From positions 310,001 through 374,000 of the forward strand of contig NZ_LYPL01000006.1 of NCBI RefSeq assembly GCF_001662075.1: DNA of 64,000 bases. Direction: 5' to 3'. This document shows, piece after piece, positions 56,289 to 64,000 of the stretch (positions within the stretch are counted from its first letter, which is position 1; every line of letters begins with the position of its first letter). The stretch is from Rhizobium bangladeshense. Lineage in GTDB: Bacteria; Pseudomonadota; Alphaproteobacteria; Rhizobiales; Rhizobiaceae. Under the pieces are notes generated by a model. The model saw only the letters and a list, made by a program, of their open reading frames with translations. It had not been told where the DNA came from and made no database searches. Both the position numbers and the translations under genes were made by a program.

Positions 56289-57554
56289 ATGAAACATATC
56301 ACCCAGATTCTCGCCGCAGCGGCCGTATCGATGGCAATCGCGCTTCCCGCGCATGCCGAGACGACGCTGACGGTTCACTACCCGATGCCGGGTTTCTTCA
56401 AGGACGTTATGGACACGATCTCGAAGAAGTTCATGGCTGAGAACCCCGATATCAAGATCCAGTTCGCCAGCCCCTCGGCCACCTATGAAGAAGGCATCCA
56501 GACGATCCTTCGCCAGGCCGGCACCAGCGAAATGCCCGATATCACCTTCATCGGCCTGAACCGCCTGCGCATGCTCGACGAACGCGATGTCGCCGTCGAC
56601 CTCGGCCCGCTCGTCAAGAAGGACGGCAACATGGCCGAGCAGGGCTTCTCCGACACGATCCTCAAGCTCGCCCAGGTCAAAGGCAAGCAGGTTGGCCTCG
56701 CTTTCGCGACCTCCAACCCGATCATGTATTACAACGCCGATCTCGTGAAGGCGGCCGGCGGCGATCCCGACAATCCGCCGAAGACCTGGGATGAGGTCAT
56801 TGCGCTCGGCGGCAAGATCAAGGCGCTCGGCAACGGCGTCGACGGCATCGATTTCCGCTGGCAGGGCGACGACTGGATGTTTTCGGCGCTGCTCTTCGGC
56901 GCCGGCGGCAAGATGCTGAGCGATGACGAAAGCAAGGTCGCCTTCAACGGCCCGGAAGGTCAGAAGGCCGTCGAGGTCCTGCATCGTCTGGTCACCGAGG
57001 GCGGCATGCCGGTCTTCACCAAGCCCGCCGGCGAACAGGCTTTCGCCGCCGGCAAGGTCGGTTTCGAATTCCAGACCACAGGCGCGCTGCGCAACACGAT
57101 CAAGAATGTCGGCAATAAATTCGATCTGCGCACCGCCAAGATCCCGCTGATCGATCCGGTGAACGGCCGCCTTCCCACAGGCGGTAATGCCGTCGTCATC
57201 CTGACCCATGACGCCGCCAAGCAGGACGCCGCCTGGAAATTCGCCAAATTCGCCGCCGGCCCTTACGGCGCCTCGGTCGTTGTGCCCGGCACCGGTTATG
57301 TCCCGAACAACGAGCTTGCCGCCAAGTCGCCCGAATATCTCGGCGATTTCTACAAGCAGAACCCGCTGTTCCAGGCTGGCCTCAGCCAGATGCCGGTCAT
57401 GATCCCCTGGTATGCCTTCCCCGGCTCGAACGGCGTCAAGGTCACCCAGACAATCGTCGACAATCTTTCGCGCATCGTCGACCAGTCGGCCGAGCCGAAG
57501 GAAGCGCTCGACGATGCAGCCGCCGATGTCGAAGGCATGCTGCCGCGCAGCTGA
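56289..57554 (+). CDS. UgpB-type extracellular substrate-binding protein
   Basis: A 421-aa periplasmic binding protein of the SBP_bac_1 class. The signal peptide runs to about residue 23 (AAVSMAIALPAHAE). The mature chain starts TTLTVHYPMPGFFKDVMD and includes PDITFIGLNRLRMLDERDVAVDL and GLAFATSNPIMYYNADLVKAAGG in shorter blocks. The closest type is glycerol-3-phosphate or sugar binding. A terminator follows. In this operon a phosphodiester ligand is inferred, not shown. Confidence 0.88.
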   Translation: MKHITQILAAAAVSMAIALPAHAETTLTVHYPMPGFFKDVMDTISKKFMAENPDIKIQFASPSATYEEGIQTILRQAGTSEMPDITFIGLNRLRMLDERDVAVDLGPLVKKDGNMAEQGFSDTILKLAQVKGKQVGLAFATSNPIMYYNADLVKAAGGDPDNPPKTWDEVIALGGKIKALGNGVDGIDFRWQGDDWMFSALLFGAGGKMLSDDESKVAFNGPEGQKAVEVLHRLVTEGGMPVFTKPAGEQAFAAGKVGFEFQTTGALRNTIKNVGNKFDLRTAKIPLIDPVNGRLPTGGNAVVILTHDAAKQDAAWKFAKFAAGPYGASVVVPGTGYVPNNELAAKSPEYLGDFYKQNPLFQAGLSQMPVMIPWYAFPGSNGVKVTQTIVDNLSRIVDQSAEPKEALDDAAADVEGMLPRS

Positions 57555-57577
57555 TCGTTTTCCGCGTCAGAAGAAGG

Positions 57578-57608
57578 GGCCGCCACGCCGAGCGCGCGGC
57601 GGCCTTTT
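57578..57608 (+). terminator. Terminator between the importer and the LacI gene
   Basis: GGCCGCC (57578-57584) pairs with GGCGGCC (57598-57604), followed by TTTT. It ends the importer operon just before the convergent lacI-type gene. Confidence 0.75.
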
Positions 57609-57621
57609 ATCTCCGGGTGGT

Positions 57622-58602
57622 TTAGATGGCGCGCACCGTGCCGCCGCGGCGCAGCGTATAGGCGACGTCGAGGTGGCGGGCAGGGGCGGCATTCTCCGCC
57701 ATGTCGAGCAGTAGCGAGGCGGCCGTCGCGCCCATGCTGGCATCCGGCATTTCGATGGTCGTCAGCGGCGGATCGATCAGCCGGCCGATGGCGATGCCGT
57801 CGAAGCCGGCGACCGAAACATCCCCCGGCACCGACAGCCCCTCGCGCTTCAGCGCGCCGATGACGCCGAGCGCCAGAAGATCGTTGGAGGCGATGATCGC
57901 CGTCGGCGAAAGCGAGGTCATCGCCGCACTGAGATCGAGCTGGTCATAGCCGCCGACGAAGGAGATCTGGATCGCGTCGAGCGGCGTCAGGCCGTTCTCG
58001 GCCATGGCGTCGAGGTAACCCTGGTAGCGAAGACGAGCGCGATCGGAGGCGGCGAAATTGCCGGAGAGAAAGAGAATGTGGCGGTGGCCCATGCCGATCA
58101 GGAACGTCGTGATCTCCCGGCCGGCGCCGCGATTGTCGGCGGTGACGGCCGCCGGAAACTGAGCCGTCGGGAGGTTGTTGAGAAGCACGGTCGGCGGCAG
58201 CTTGGGGAGCAGCGCCTCGCTCGTCGACGGGTCGCAGACGGTGAGGATCAGCCCGGTCGGCCGGTCATTCAGAAGTGCGGCGACGGCATCGGCCTCGCGT
58301 GCCGGATCGTAATTCGACTGGGCGATCAACACCCCATGGCCGGCGACGAGCATGCGGTTCTGGATGCTCGACAGCGACGAGGCAAAGACCGGATTGGTGA
58401 TGCTCGGGATCAAGACGCCGATTACCGGTCTGCGCCCGAGCCGCCCGACAGCATGGCCAGCCGGGCGATAACCGAGTTCGGCGGCGGCACGGCGCACCTT
58501 GCGCACCATCAGATCGCTGGCCGGTCCGTTGCGATTGAGAACCCGGCTTGCCGTCGCCAGCGAACATCCTGCCCGGAATGCGACTTGCTGTAATGTCGCC
58601 AT
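57622..58602 (-). CDS. LacI-family transcriptional repressor
   Basis: A 326-aa repressor. The N-terminal HTH and hinge read MATLQQVAFRAGCSLATASR with VLNRNGPAS, and a periplasmic-binding-type effector domain follows (GVLIPSITNPVFASSLS, VAGFDGIAIGRLIDPPLTTIEM). It converges on the phosphodiesterase-importer operon, which is its most likely target. The start at 58602 is chosen by the HTH; the frame extends 41 codons upstream without coding character. Confidence 0.9.
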   Translation of the reverse strand: MATLQQVAFRAGCSLATASRVLNRNGPASDLMVRKVRRAAAELGYRPAGHAVGRLGRRPVIGVLIPSITNPVFASSLSSIQNRMLVAGHGVLIAQSNYDPAREADAVAALLNDRPTGLILTVCDPSTSEALLPKLPPTVLLNNLPTAQFPAAVTADNRGAGREITTFLIGMGHRHILFLSGNFAASDRARLRYQGYLDAMAENGLTPLDAIQISFVGGYDQLDLSAAMTSLSPTAIIASNDLLALGVIGALKREGLSVPGDVSVAGFDGIAIGRLIDPPLTTIEMPDASMGATAASLLLDMAENAAPARHLDVAYTLRRGGTVRAI

Positions 58603-58904
58603 CGAATGCGTCCTTTTGTTCACAGCGTCGAAGCGCAATCCTTTAGTCGGGCTCGATGACAGTGATCTGACAATTGACGAGATGTGGGGAATTCCATCGG
58701 GAATGACGATGTCCATTGCCATCATAATATTTAAATATCAACAGCTTATTAGATAATTCTAAGATTTCTATGGAGCTCCCGCGAGCCCTAACCCGAATTA
58801 TCTGTGTCTTATCCATTCACACATGGAAGTTGAAGCGATATGCAACTTATGGAATGGACGGGTCAAAGCCGTTTCCTCTCTTCATGCTCATCGCCTGGAT
58901 AAGA
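58603..58904. other. Intergenic region, nothing firm
   Basis: This gap between the divergent LacI and M16 genes is AT-rich near 58720-58770. A short inverted repeat TTAGA-TAAT-TCTAA lies at 58749-58762. No promoter, terminator or small gene could be supported, though the M16 reading frame is open through 58770-58904. Confidence 0.4.
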
Positions 58905-61751
58905 ATGTCTCCCAAACAAATGGAATGCGCCGCCGCTTGGCGGTTTCTCGCGACGGTCTCCCTTGTCGCAATTTTCGCATCGCCGGCCTATGCCGACACG
59001 CCGTCCACCGCCTGGCCGCAAACGCAAAGCGACATTCAAGCCGATTCCAATGTCCATTTCGGCGTGCTCGCCAATGGCATGCGCTTTGCAATCATGCGCA
59101 ACGCCACGCCATCAGGACAGGCAGCGATCCGCTTTCGCATCGGCTCCGGCTCACTGGAGGAAAACGACGACCAGCAGGGCCTGGCGCATGTTCTTGAGCA
59201 CATGGCCTTCAAAGGCTCGACGCATGTCGCCGAAGGCGAGATGATCCGTATCCTGCAGCGCAAGGGCCTGGCCTTTGGACCGGACACCAACGCCCATACC
59301 TCCTATGACGAGACTGTCTATGCGCTCGATCTCCCCGAGGTCGATCCAGACACGCTTTCCACGGGCCTGATGCTGATGCGAGAGACGGCGAGCGAGCTGA
59401 CCCTCGATGCCAGCGCCCTCGATCGCGAGCGCGGCGTCATCCTGTCGGAAGAGCGGCTACGCGATACGCCGCAATACCGCGCGGGGCTCGCAATCCTGAA
59501 TTCATTGCTCGCCGGCCGGCGCGTGACCATGCGCCCGCCGATCGGTAAAGCCGATATTATCAGCAATGCGCCTGTAGACCTCGTCCGCGATTACTACCGG
59601 GCCAATTACCGGCCCGATCGGGCGACGCTGATCGTGGTGGGCGATATCGACCCCGCTGCCATGGAAATCGAAATCCGGCAGCGCTTCGGCGACTGGAAAG
59701 CCATAGGACCGACGCCTGCAAGTCAGGATACTGGCGCGCTGCAGGCGAAAGGCGAAAGCGCGGACGTCATCGTCGTTCCCGGCGGCATGACCAGCGTCCA
59801 GATCGCCTGGACGCGTCCTTATGACGCCGCACCCGACACCTTGGCCAAGCGGCGCACGCAGCTTATTGAAGATCTCGGCCTGATGGTGCTCAAACGCCGG
59901 GTCAGCACCATCGCCAGCAAGGCGGACGCGCCTTTCATCAGCGCGGGCGTCGGCTCCCAGGATCTCCTCGATTCCGCTCATGTCGTCCTGGTCACGGCGA
60001 ATTCCGAACCGGACAAATGGCAGACGGCACTCGGTGCCATTGACCAGGAACAGCGTCGTATTCAACAGTTCGGCGTTGCCCAGGCTGAGCTCGATCGCGA
60101 AATCCTCGAATATCGCTCGGCCCTGAAGGCTGCTGCCGCCGGAGCCACGACGCGCACGACCACCGATATCGCTTCGGCGCTGGCTGGCAGCGTCGATGAC
60201 AATCACGTCTTCACGTCGCCTGCCGACGACCTCTCGCTCTTCGAGAGGGTGACGAACGGCGCCACCGCGGCCGAGGTCAATCAGGCCCTGCAGCGTGCTT
60301 TCTCCGGCAATGGTCCGCAGATCGTGCTCCAGACCGCCCAATCGCCGCGGGGCGGAGCCGACGCGCTCCGGCAGGTCTATCACGCTTCCAAGGCGATTGC
60401 CGTCTCGGCGCCCTCCAGTGCAGCCGATGTCGCCTGGCCCTACACCCATTTCGGCGCGCCGGGCGCTGTGGTCGAACGCCGCGCCATCGAAGATCTCGGC
60501 CTGACCATGGTGCGCTTTTCCAACGGCGTACGGCTTACCGTCAAGCCAACCAAGCTGCGCGCCAATGAAGTGCTGGTGCGGGAGGATATCGGCCGGGGCC
60601 GGCTGGACTTGCCACATGACCGTCCCCTCCCGATCTGGGCATCGCCGGCGGTCGCGCTGTCCGGCGTGAAGGCCATGGACTACCAGGATATGCAGAAGGC
60701 GCTGACCGCCAACATCGTCGGCCTTGACGTCTCGGTAGGCGACAGCTCCTTCAAGTTCGACGGTCGTACGCGGACTGAGGATCTGGCGACGCAATTGCAG
60801 CTCATGACGGCATACACCTCCGATCCCGCATACCGCCCCGAGGCGTTCAGGCGGGTGCAGCAGGCCTTTTTGAGCGGCCTCGATCAGTATGAGGCGACCC
60901 CTGGCGGCGTTGTCAGCCGTAACCTCGGAGGTCTCGTCCACTCCGGCGATCCGCGCTGGACCTTTCCCGATCGCGCGCAGTTGTCCGCCACCAGGCCGGA
61001 CGATTTCGAGGCGCTTTTCCGGCCTGTGGTGTCCAATGGCCCGATCGATATCACCATCGTCGGGGACGTGACGGTGGACGACGCCATCCGGCTGACAGCT
61101 GAAACCTTTGGCGCTTTGCCACCACGCCCGGAGGCGGCGCCGAGCAATGATTGGGGTAACGTGCGTTTTCCGGCGGCCACCGAGAAGCCCGTTATGCAGA
61201 CCCATAACGGAAGGGCAGATAGCGCCGCCGCCGTCGTCGGGGCTCCCGTCGGCGATTTGCTCTCCGATCTCTCGCGCTCCTTCACCGCCAATATTGCCAC
61301 CCGGATCTTCCAGAATAGGCTGACCGACCAGTTTCGTATTGCAGAAGGGGCAAGCTACGCGCTGGACGGCGACGTCAATCTGTCGAGGGAAATTCCCGGC
61401 TATGGCTACGCCTATTTCTATGTCGAGACGGATCCGGCAAAGCTCGCGCGCTTCTATGAACTTGTCGACGAGATCGCCAATGATCTCGGGTCGCATGATG
61501 TCTCTGCCGACGAGCTCGCACGCGCTCGCGAACCCATCATCGAGACACTGAAACACCAGCGGCAGGGCAACGAGTACTGGGTTGAATATCTGCGCGGCGC
61601 CCAGACCGATCCGCGTCGTTTGGACCGCATACGCAGCAATCTCAGCGGCTACGACGAGGTTACCGCCGCAAATATCCGCGAATTCGCCACAACCTATTTC
61701 AGCCCGGAAAAATTCTGGAAATACGAAGTGCTGCCGGCGGCCGTAAGGTAG
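58905..61751 (+). CDS. M16-family zinc metalloprotease (PqqL-like)
   Basis: A 948-aa peptidase. The inverted zinc motif HxxEH is HVLEHMAFKGS at about residues 95-99, followed by a downstream acidic ligand region (SYDETVYALDLPE). Two M16 half-domains are fused, as in E. coli PqqL (931 aa). A signal peptide (FLATVSLVAIFASPAYA) sends it to the periplasm. The start is uncertain: MSPKQMECAAAWRF at 58905 is preferred, with GGATAAGA before it, but an ATG at 58920 is possible. It may degrade peptides or help uptake of siderophore-type proteins. The role here is unknown. Confidence 0.88.
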   Translation: MSPKQMECAAAWRFLATVSLVAIFASPAYADTPSTAWPQTQSDIQADSNVHFGVLANGMRFAIMRNATPSGQAAIRFRIGSGSLEENDDQQGLAHVLEHMAFKGSTHVAEGEMIRILQRKGLAFGPDTNAHTSYDETVYALDLPEVDPDTLSTGLMLMRETASELTLDASALDRERGVILSEERLRDTPQYRAGLAILNSLLAGRRVTMRPPIGKADIISNAPVDLVRDYYRANYRPDRATLIVVGDIDPAAMEIEIRQRFGDWKAIGPTPASQDTGALQAKGESADVIVVPGGMTSVQIAWTRPYDAAPDTLAKRRTQLIEDLGLMVLKRRVSTIASKADAPFISAGVGSQDLLDSAHVVLVTANSEPDKWQTALGAIDQEQRRIQQFGVAQAELDREILEYRSALKAAAAGATTRTTTDIASALAGSVDDNHVFTSPADDLSLFERVTNGATAAEVNQALQRAFSGNGPQIVLQTAQSPRGGADALRQVYHASKAIAVSAPSSAADVAWPYTHFGAPGAVVERRAIEDLGLTMVRFSNGVRLTVKPTKLRANEVLVREDIGRGRLDLPHDRPLPIWASPAVALSGVKAMDYQDMQKALTANIVGLDVSVGDSSFKFDGRTRTEDLATQLQLMTAYTSDPAYRPEAFRRVQQAFLSGLDQYEATPGGVVSRNLGGLVHSGDPRWTFPDRAQLSATRPDDFEALFRPVVSNGPIDITIVGDVTVDDAIRLTAETFGALPPRPEAAPSNDWGNVRFPAATEKPVMQTHNGRADSAAAVVGAPVGDLLSDLSRSFTANIATRIFQNRLTDQFRIAEGASYALDGDVNLSREIPGYGYAYFYVETDPAKLARFYELVDEIANDLGSHDVSADELARAREPIIETLKHQRQGNEYWVEYLRGAQTDPRRLDRIRSNLSGYDEVTAANIREFATTYFSPEKFWKYEVLPAAVR

Positions 61752-61822
61752 TTTCTCGAACCGAAGCCCCTCAAATTGGCGGTGCTGGGGAGGAGACGCC
61801 GTCCCAGCCGTTGAGCAACAGC

Positions 61823-62503
61823 TCAGGCGTGGCGTTTGACCACCCGCATGTTCATATCCGAGCGAAGCGTGAAGCCTTGCGCCTTGTAGAGGGATATGGC
61901 GGAGGTGTTCCCCGCATAGACATGCAGATAGGCCGTGTCGCCGCTAGCAGCGATTTCGCCGGCAACGAACCGGAACAGCAGGGTGCCGAGGCCACGCCCT
62001 TGGAATTCGGGATGGGTGCAAAGGCCACTCAGTTCGATGAAACCGGTCTGCCGCATACGCTGCCCGGCCATCGCCACCAGACGGCCTTCGTGCCTGATCC
62101 CCCAGAAGCTGCCGAGGCTCTGGGCGCGAAGGGTGAACGGCCCGGGTCTGGTCAAGCTAGCCAGGTCAAGCATGTCGGCGGCGTCGGCCTCGGTCAGCGG
62201 CTGAATGCGGGAATCCGAAATCCTCTCATGGGGCCGCTCGGCAACCATCTGGGTCACCGGCGCCTCCATGACGACGGCAAGACCGGGTGGAATGGCAATC
62301 GGCCCGGCCTCGACGAGAAACATCTTCTCTTCGGCCGACGGCAGATTCTCCAGGGTATCGAGGCTCTCAGGGCTATCGTCGGCAGAGGCCGCGAAAGGGA
62401 CGATGGAGGGCGGGTATCGCCGTGCGTAGCTGTTGCCTTCGGCAAGAGCGGCATGCGCGGTTTTGAGTGCGCTCCAGATCGGCCGGTCGAGCACGTGAAT
62501 CAT
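61823..62503 (-). CDS. GNAT family N-acetyltransferase (FR47-like)
   Basis: A 226-aa protein with a variable N-terminal part and a C-terminal GNAT domain. The acetyl-CoA site is LSGLCTHPEFQGRGLGTLLF, followed by YLHVYAGNTSAISLYKAQGF. The start MIHVLDRPIWSALKTAHAAL at 62503 follows GGGAGAGAAAG. It lies 13 bp after the MarR gene and is probably in the same operon. The acceptor molecule is unknown. Confidence 0.87.
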   Translation of the reverse strand: MIHVLDRPIWSALKTAHAALAEGNSYARRYPPSIVPFAASADDSPESLDTLENLPSAEEKMFLVEAGPIAIPPGLAVVMEAPVTQMVAERPHERISDSRIQPLTEADAADMLDLASLTRPGPFTLRAQSLGSFWGIRHEGRLVAMAGQRMRQTGFIELSGLCTHPEFQGRGLGTLLFRFVAGEIAASGDTAYLHVYAGNTSAISLYKAQGFTLRSDMNMRVVKRHA

Positions 62504-62516
62504 AGTCTTTCTCTCC

Positions 62517-63023
62517 CTATTGCGCGTTGGAAAGGGCGTGCGGGCCTGTAACCGTGCTCCGGCGTATGAGCGGCAGTGCCGCAAGCCTATCTTCGATGGC
62601 GGCGAGCTGCTCCAGGATCGGTCCGTCGAGGTCGCCGCAGAGATCCGCAACCGCAGCCGCAACGCGCGGCCAGATGGTTGCCTTCGAATGATCGACGAGT
62701 TCCTTTCCTTTGTCGGATAGCGACACCAATCTGCGGCGCTGATCGTCCGGCGCCGGCTGCATATCGACGAAGCCGAGTTCGAGAAGCTGCCCGATGGTCC
62801 GCGTCGCGCCGGGCTGAGTGATGCCCACCGCCTGCGCCAGCTCGCCGATCGTCAGCGGCCCGGCCCGGTCGATCGCTGCGAGGAATGGATACTGACCTGC
62901 CTGGATGGCGACGCCGGCTTCGTCGATGACCTGCTGCGTATCGGCCTGCAGTCTCTCGCCGATGCGACGCAACCGGCTGCCCAGACACAAAAGGCCAAGT
63001 GTTCGCACCACATCTTCGACCAT
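62517..63023 (-). CDS. MarR-family transcriptional regulator
   Basis: A 168-aa winged-helix regulator. The HTH reads LTIGELAQAVGITQPGATRT, followed by the wing DDQRRRLVSLSDKGKELV, a clear MarR pattern. A palindromic operator lies 24-44 bp upstream of the ATG, so it probably represses itself and the acetyltransferase. The effector is not evident. Confidence 0.9.
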   Translation of the reverse strand: MVEDVVRTLGLLCLGSRLRRIGERLQADTQQVIDEAGVAIQAGQYPFLAAIDRAGPLTIGELAQAVGITQPGATRTIGQLLELGFVDMQPAPDDQRRRLVSLSDKGKELVDHSKATIWPRVAAAVADLCGDLDGPILEQLAAIEDRLAALPLIRRSTVTGPHALSNAQ

Positions 63024-63046
63024 TCAGTCTCTCCAATTGCATTGAA

Positions 63047-63067
63047 TGTTATATAACATGTTATATA
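63047..63067. promoter_or_regulatory. Overlapping palindromic operator of the MarR gene
   Basis: Two palindromes overlap: TGTTATATAACA (63047-63058) and an 18-bp palindrome centred on CATG (63050-63067). Together they give three phased TTATA half-sites, well placed for MarR dimers at the promoter. Confidence 0.75.
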
Positions 63068-63134
63068 TTTGCGGGCGAAATTCAAGAGTAGGAATCTCGC
63101 GGCCGAGGGACTTATCGAAAGCACGCGAGGTCCT

Positions 63135-64000
63135 TCATTGCTCACGCCGCCTCGCGGCCAACAAAGAAATCGCCAGGAGACAACTGAGTAGGGCGAGGGA
63201 CGATGGCAACCCTTGATCTCCGAACAGCTGCATTGCCAGTCCGGCCGTGGGCGAGCCCGCCATGCCGCCGATGCCCCATGCGAAGGCGAAGGCCGCATTT
63301 CCAGCGATCAGGGCTTGACCGTTGAAACGCTCGCCGAGCTGGATCAGCGACATGGTGTAGAGCCCGAACGAGACGCCGCCCCAGATGAAAACGAGTGGCC
63401 AGATGAACCAGGTGGTGAAGGTTGACGCCAGCAGCAGGCAGCCGGAAAGACAAGTGAGGACGCAGAATAACATGGTGCGCGTCGCGCCGAACCGTTCCGC
63501 CACGCGCCCGAGCAGAATCTGCAGCACGGCATTGCCGGCAACGAAACAGGTGATAAGCGAAGCGATGCGGCTTTCAGTGCTGCCGAGTGCCGCGCCATAG
63601 ACGGCAAGCAGGGAGAGCAGAATCTGCTCGAAGGCGGCGGCGGTGAAAACCGCAAACAGCAGCAGCGGCGCCCGCGCAAGGAAGCCGCCGACCGATATTG
63701 CCTCGCCTCCGCCGGGCATGTCAGGCAGGCGGAAGGCGACAACTAGCACGATCAGGCCGCAACCAAGGAAGGCCCCAATGCCGATCAGGAAGGGTGCCCA
63801 GCCTTCCGTGCCACTGAGGCCGAGCGAGAGCGGACCGACGGCAAAGCCGGCCGAAACGATCGATGAATAGAGGCCCATGATGCGGCCCCGGCGCGACGCC
63901 GGCGTGATCGCGATCAGCCAGGTCTCGCTGATGACATAGAGTGGATTGGCAAAGAAGCCGAGTAGGAAGCGCAGCGGCATCCAGGCCCAAACGTCCTGCC
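63135..64000 (-). CDS. MFS transporter, 3' part
   Basis: The visible 287 C-terminal residues cover roughly eight hydrophobic helices of a major facilitator protein; the gene runs off the right edge. The loop after helix 4 shows ITPASRRGRIMGLYSSIVSA, and VAERFGATRTML is a second cytoplasmic loop. It resembles YcaD/sugar-efflux-type MFS members. It is on the same strand as the MarR gene but downstream of its operator, so joint control is possible but unproven. Confidence 0.8.
   Translation of the reverse strand, partial: QDVWAWMPLRFLLGFFANPLYVISETWLIAITPASRRGRIMGLYSSIVSAGFAVGPLSLGLSGTEGWAPFLIGIGAFLGCGLIVLVVAFRLPDMPGGGEAISVGGFLARAPLLLFAVFTAAAFEQILLSLLAVYGAALGSTESRIASLITCFVAGNAVLQILLGRVAERFGATRTMLFCVLTCLSGCLLLASTFTTWFIWPLVFIWGGVSFGLYTMSLIQLGERFNGQALIAGNAAFAFAWGIGGMAGSPTAGLAMQLFGDQGLPSSLALLSCLLAISLLAARRREQ

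Noticed and set aside
59502..61556. 684-codon minus-strand frame inside the M16 gene
   Set aside because: No recognisable domain and no ribosome site; the plus strand encodes a clear HxxEH protease.

Overview
The window is chromosomal DNA of a fast-growing rhizobium, most like the Rhizobium leguminosarum / R. etli group. The basis is protein-level recognition: phosphatidylcholine synthase, IalB, the glnB-glnA pair, the glmU-glmS-DUF502-recG-sdhE-mfd order, and high-GC coding sequence with rhizobial palindromic intergenic repeats. No tRNA, rRNA, CRISPR array, insertion sequence or prophage gene was seen, so this is mostly core chromosome with a few accessory patches.

Region by region. 1-4.1 kb: tail of a VOC-fold gene, a GntR regulator, ferredoxin-NADP reductase (fpr), phosphatidylcholine synthase (pcs) and a quinone oxidoreductase. 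4.2-8.9 kb: a BMP-family (nucleoside-type) ABC importer, closed by a strong terminator. 9.0-14.4 kb: a YtfQ/YtfR/YtfT/YjfF-type sugar importer with its FCD/GntR regulator as the last gene. 14.6-18.7 kb: amino-sugar synthesis (glmU, glmS) and a DUF502 membrane protein. 18.7-24.7 kb: recG, sdhE and mfd. 24.7-28.7 kb: OsmC, a FrnE-like DsbA protein, an orphan family-5 solute-binding protein and ialB. 29-33.1 kb: hspQ, glnA and glnB behind a near-consensus sigma-54 promoter, and divergent nnr. 33.1-39.3 kb: a 347-bp structured repeat with 32-bp terminal inverted repeats, a DUF72 gene, a GNAT gene whose end is made by an intergenic palindrome, uvrA and ssb around an SOS box, and marC. 39.5-47.3 kb: gyrA, three small membrane-protein ORFs, coaD, two cyclophilins, queA and tgt. 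47.3-52.3 kb: accessory-looking genes (acyltransferase, two small secreted proteins, a FabF-like synthase with an HxlR regulator, two divergent genes with stress-type promoters). 52.5-58.6 kb: a metallophosphoesterase joined to a glycerol-3-phosphate-type ABC importer, then an opposing LacI repressor. 58.9-64 kb: an M16 protease, a GNAT/MarR pair and a truncated MFS transporter.

Regulation readable from the DNA: a sigma-54 promoter for glnBA; a GTTC-N7-GTTC SOS box between uvrA and ssb; EcfG/RpoE2-type boxes (GGAAC-N16-CGTT) before a 51-aa membrane protein and a 131-aa protein, with a weaker one before a 62-aa protein; and palindromic operators at the starts of the GntR, HxlR and MarR genes.

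The least explained items are the 347-bp structured element (33121-33467) and the gyrA-coaD interval, where two copies of a 40-bp block carrying SOS-like half-sites precede small membrane-protein ORFs. Function names rest on family recognition from translated sequence. No database search was possible.
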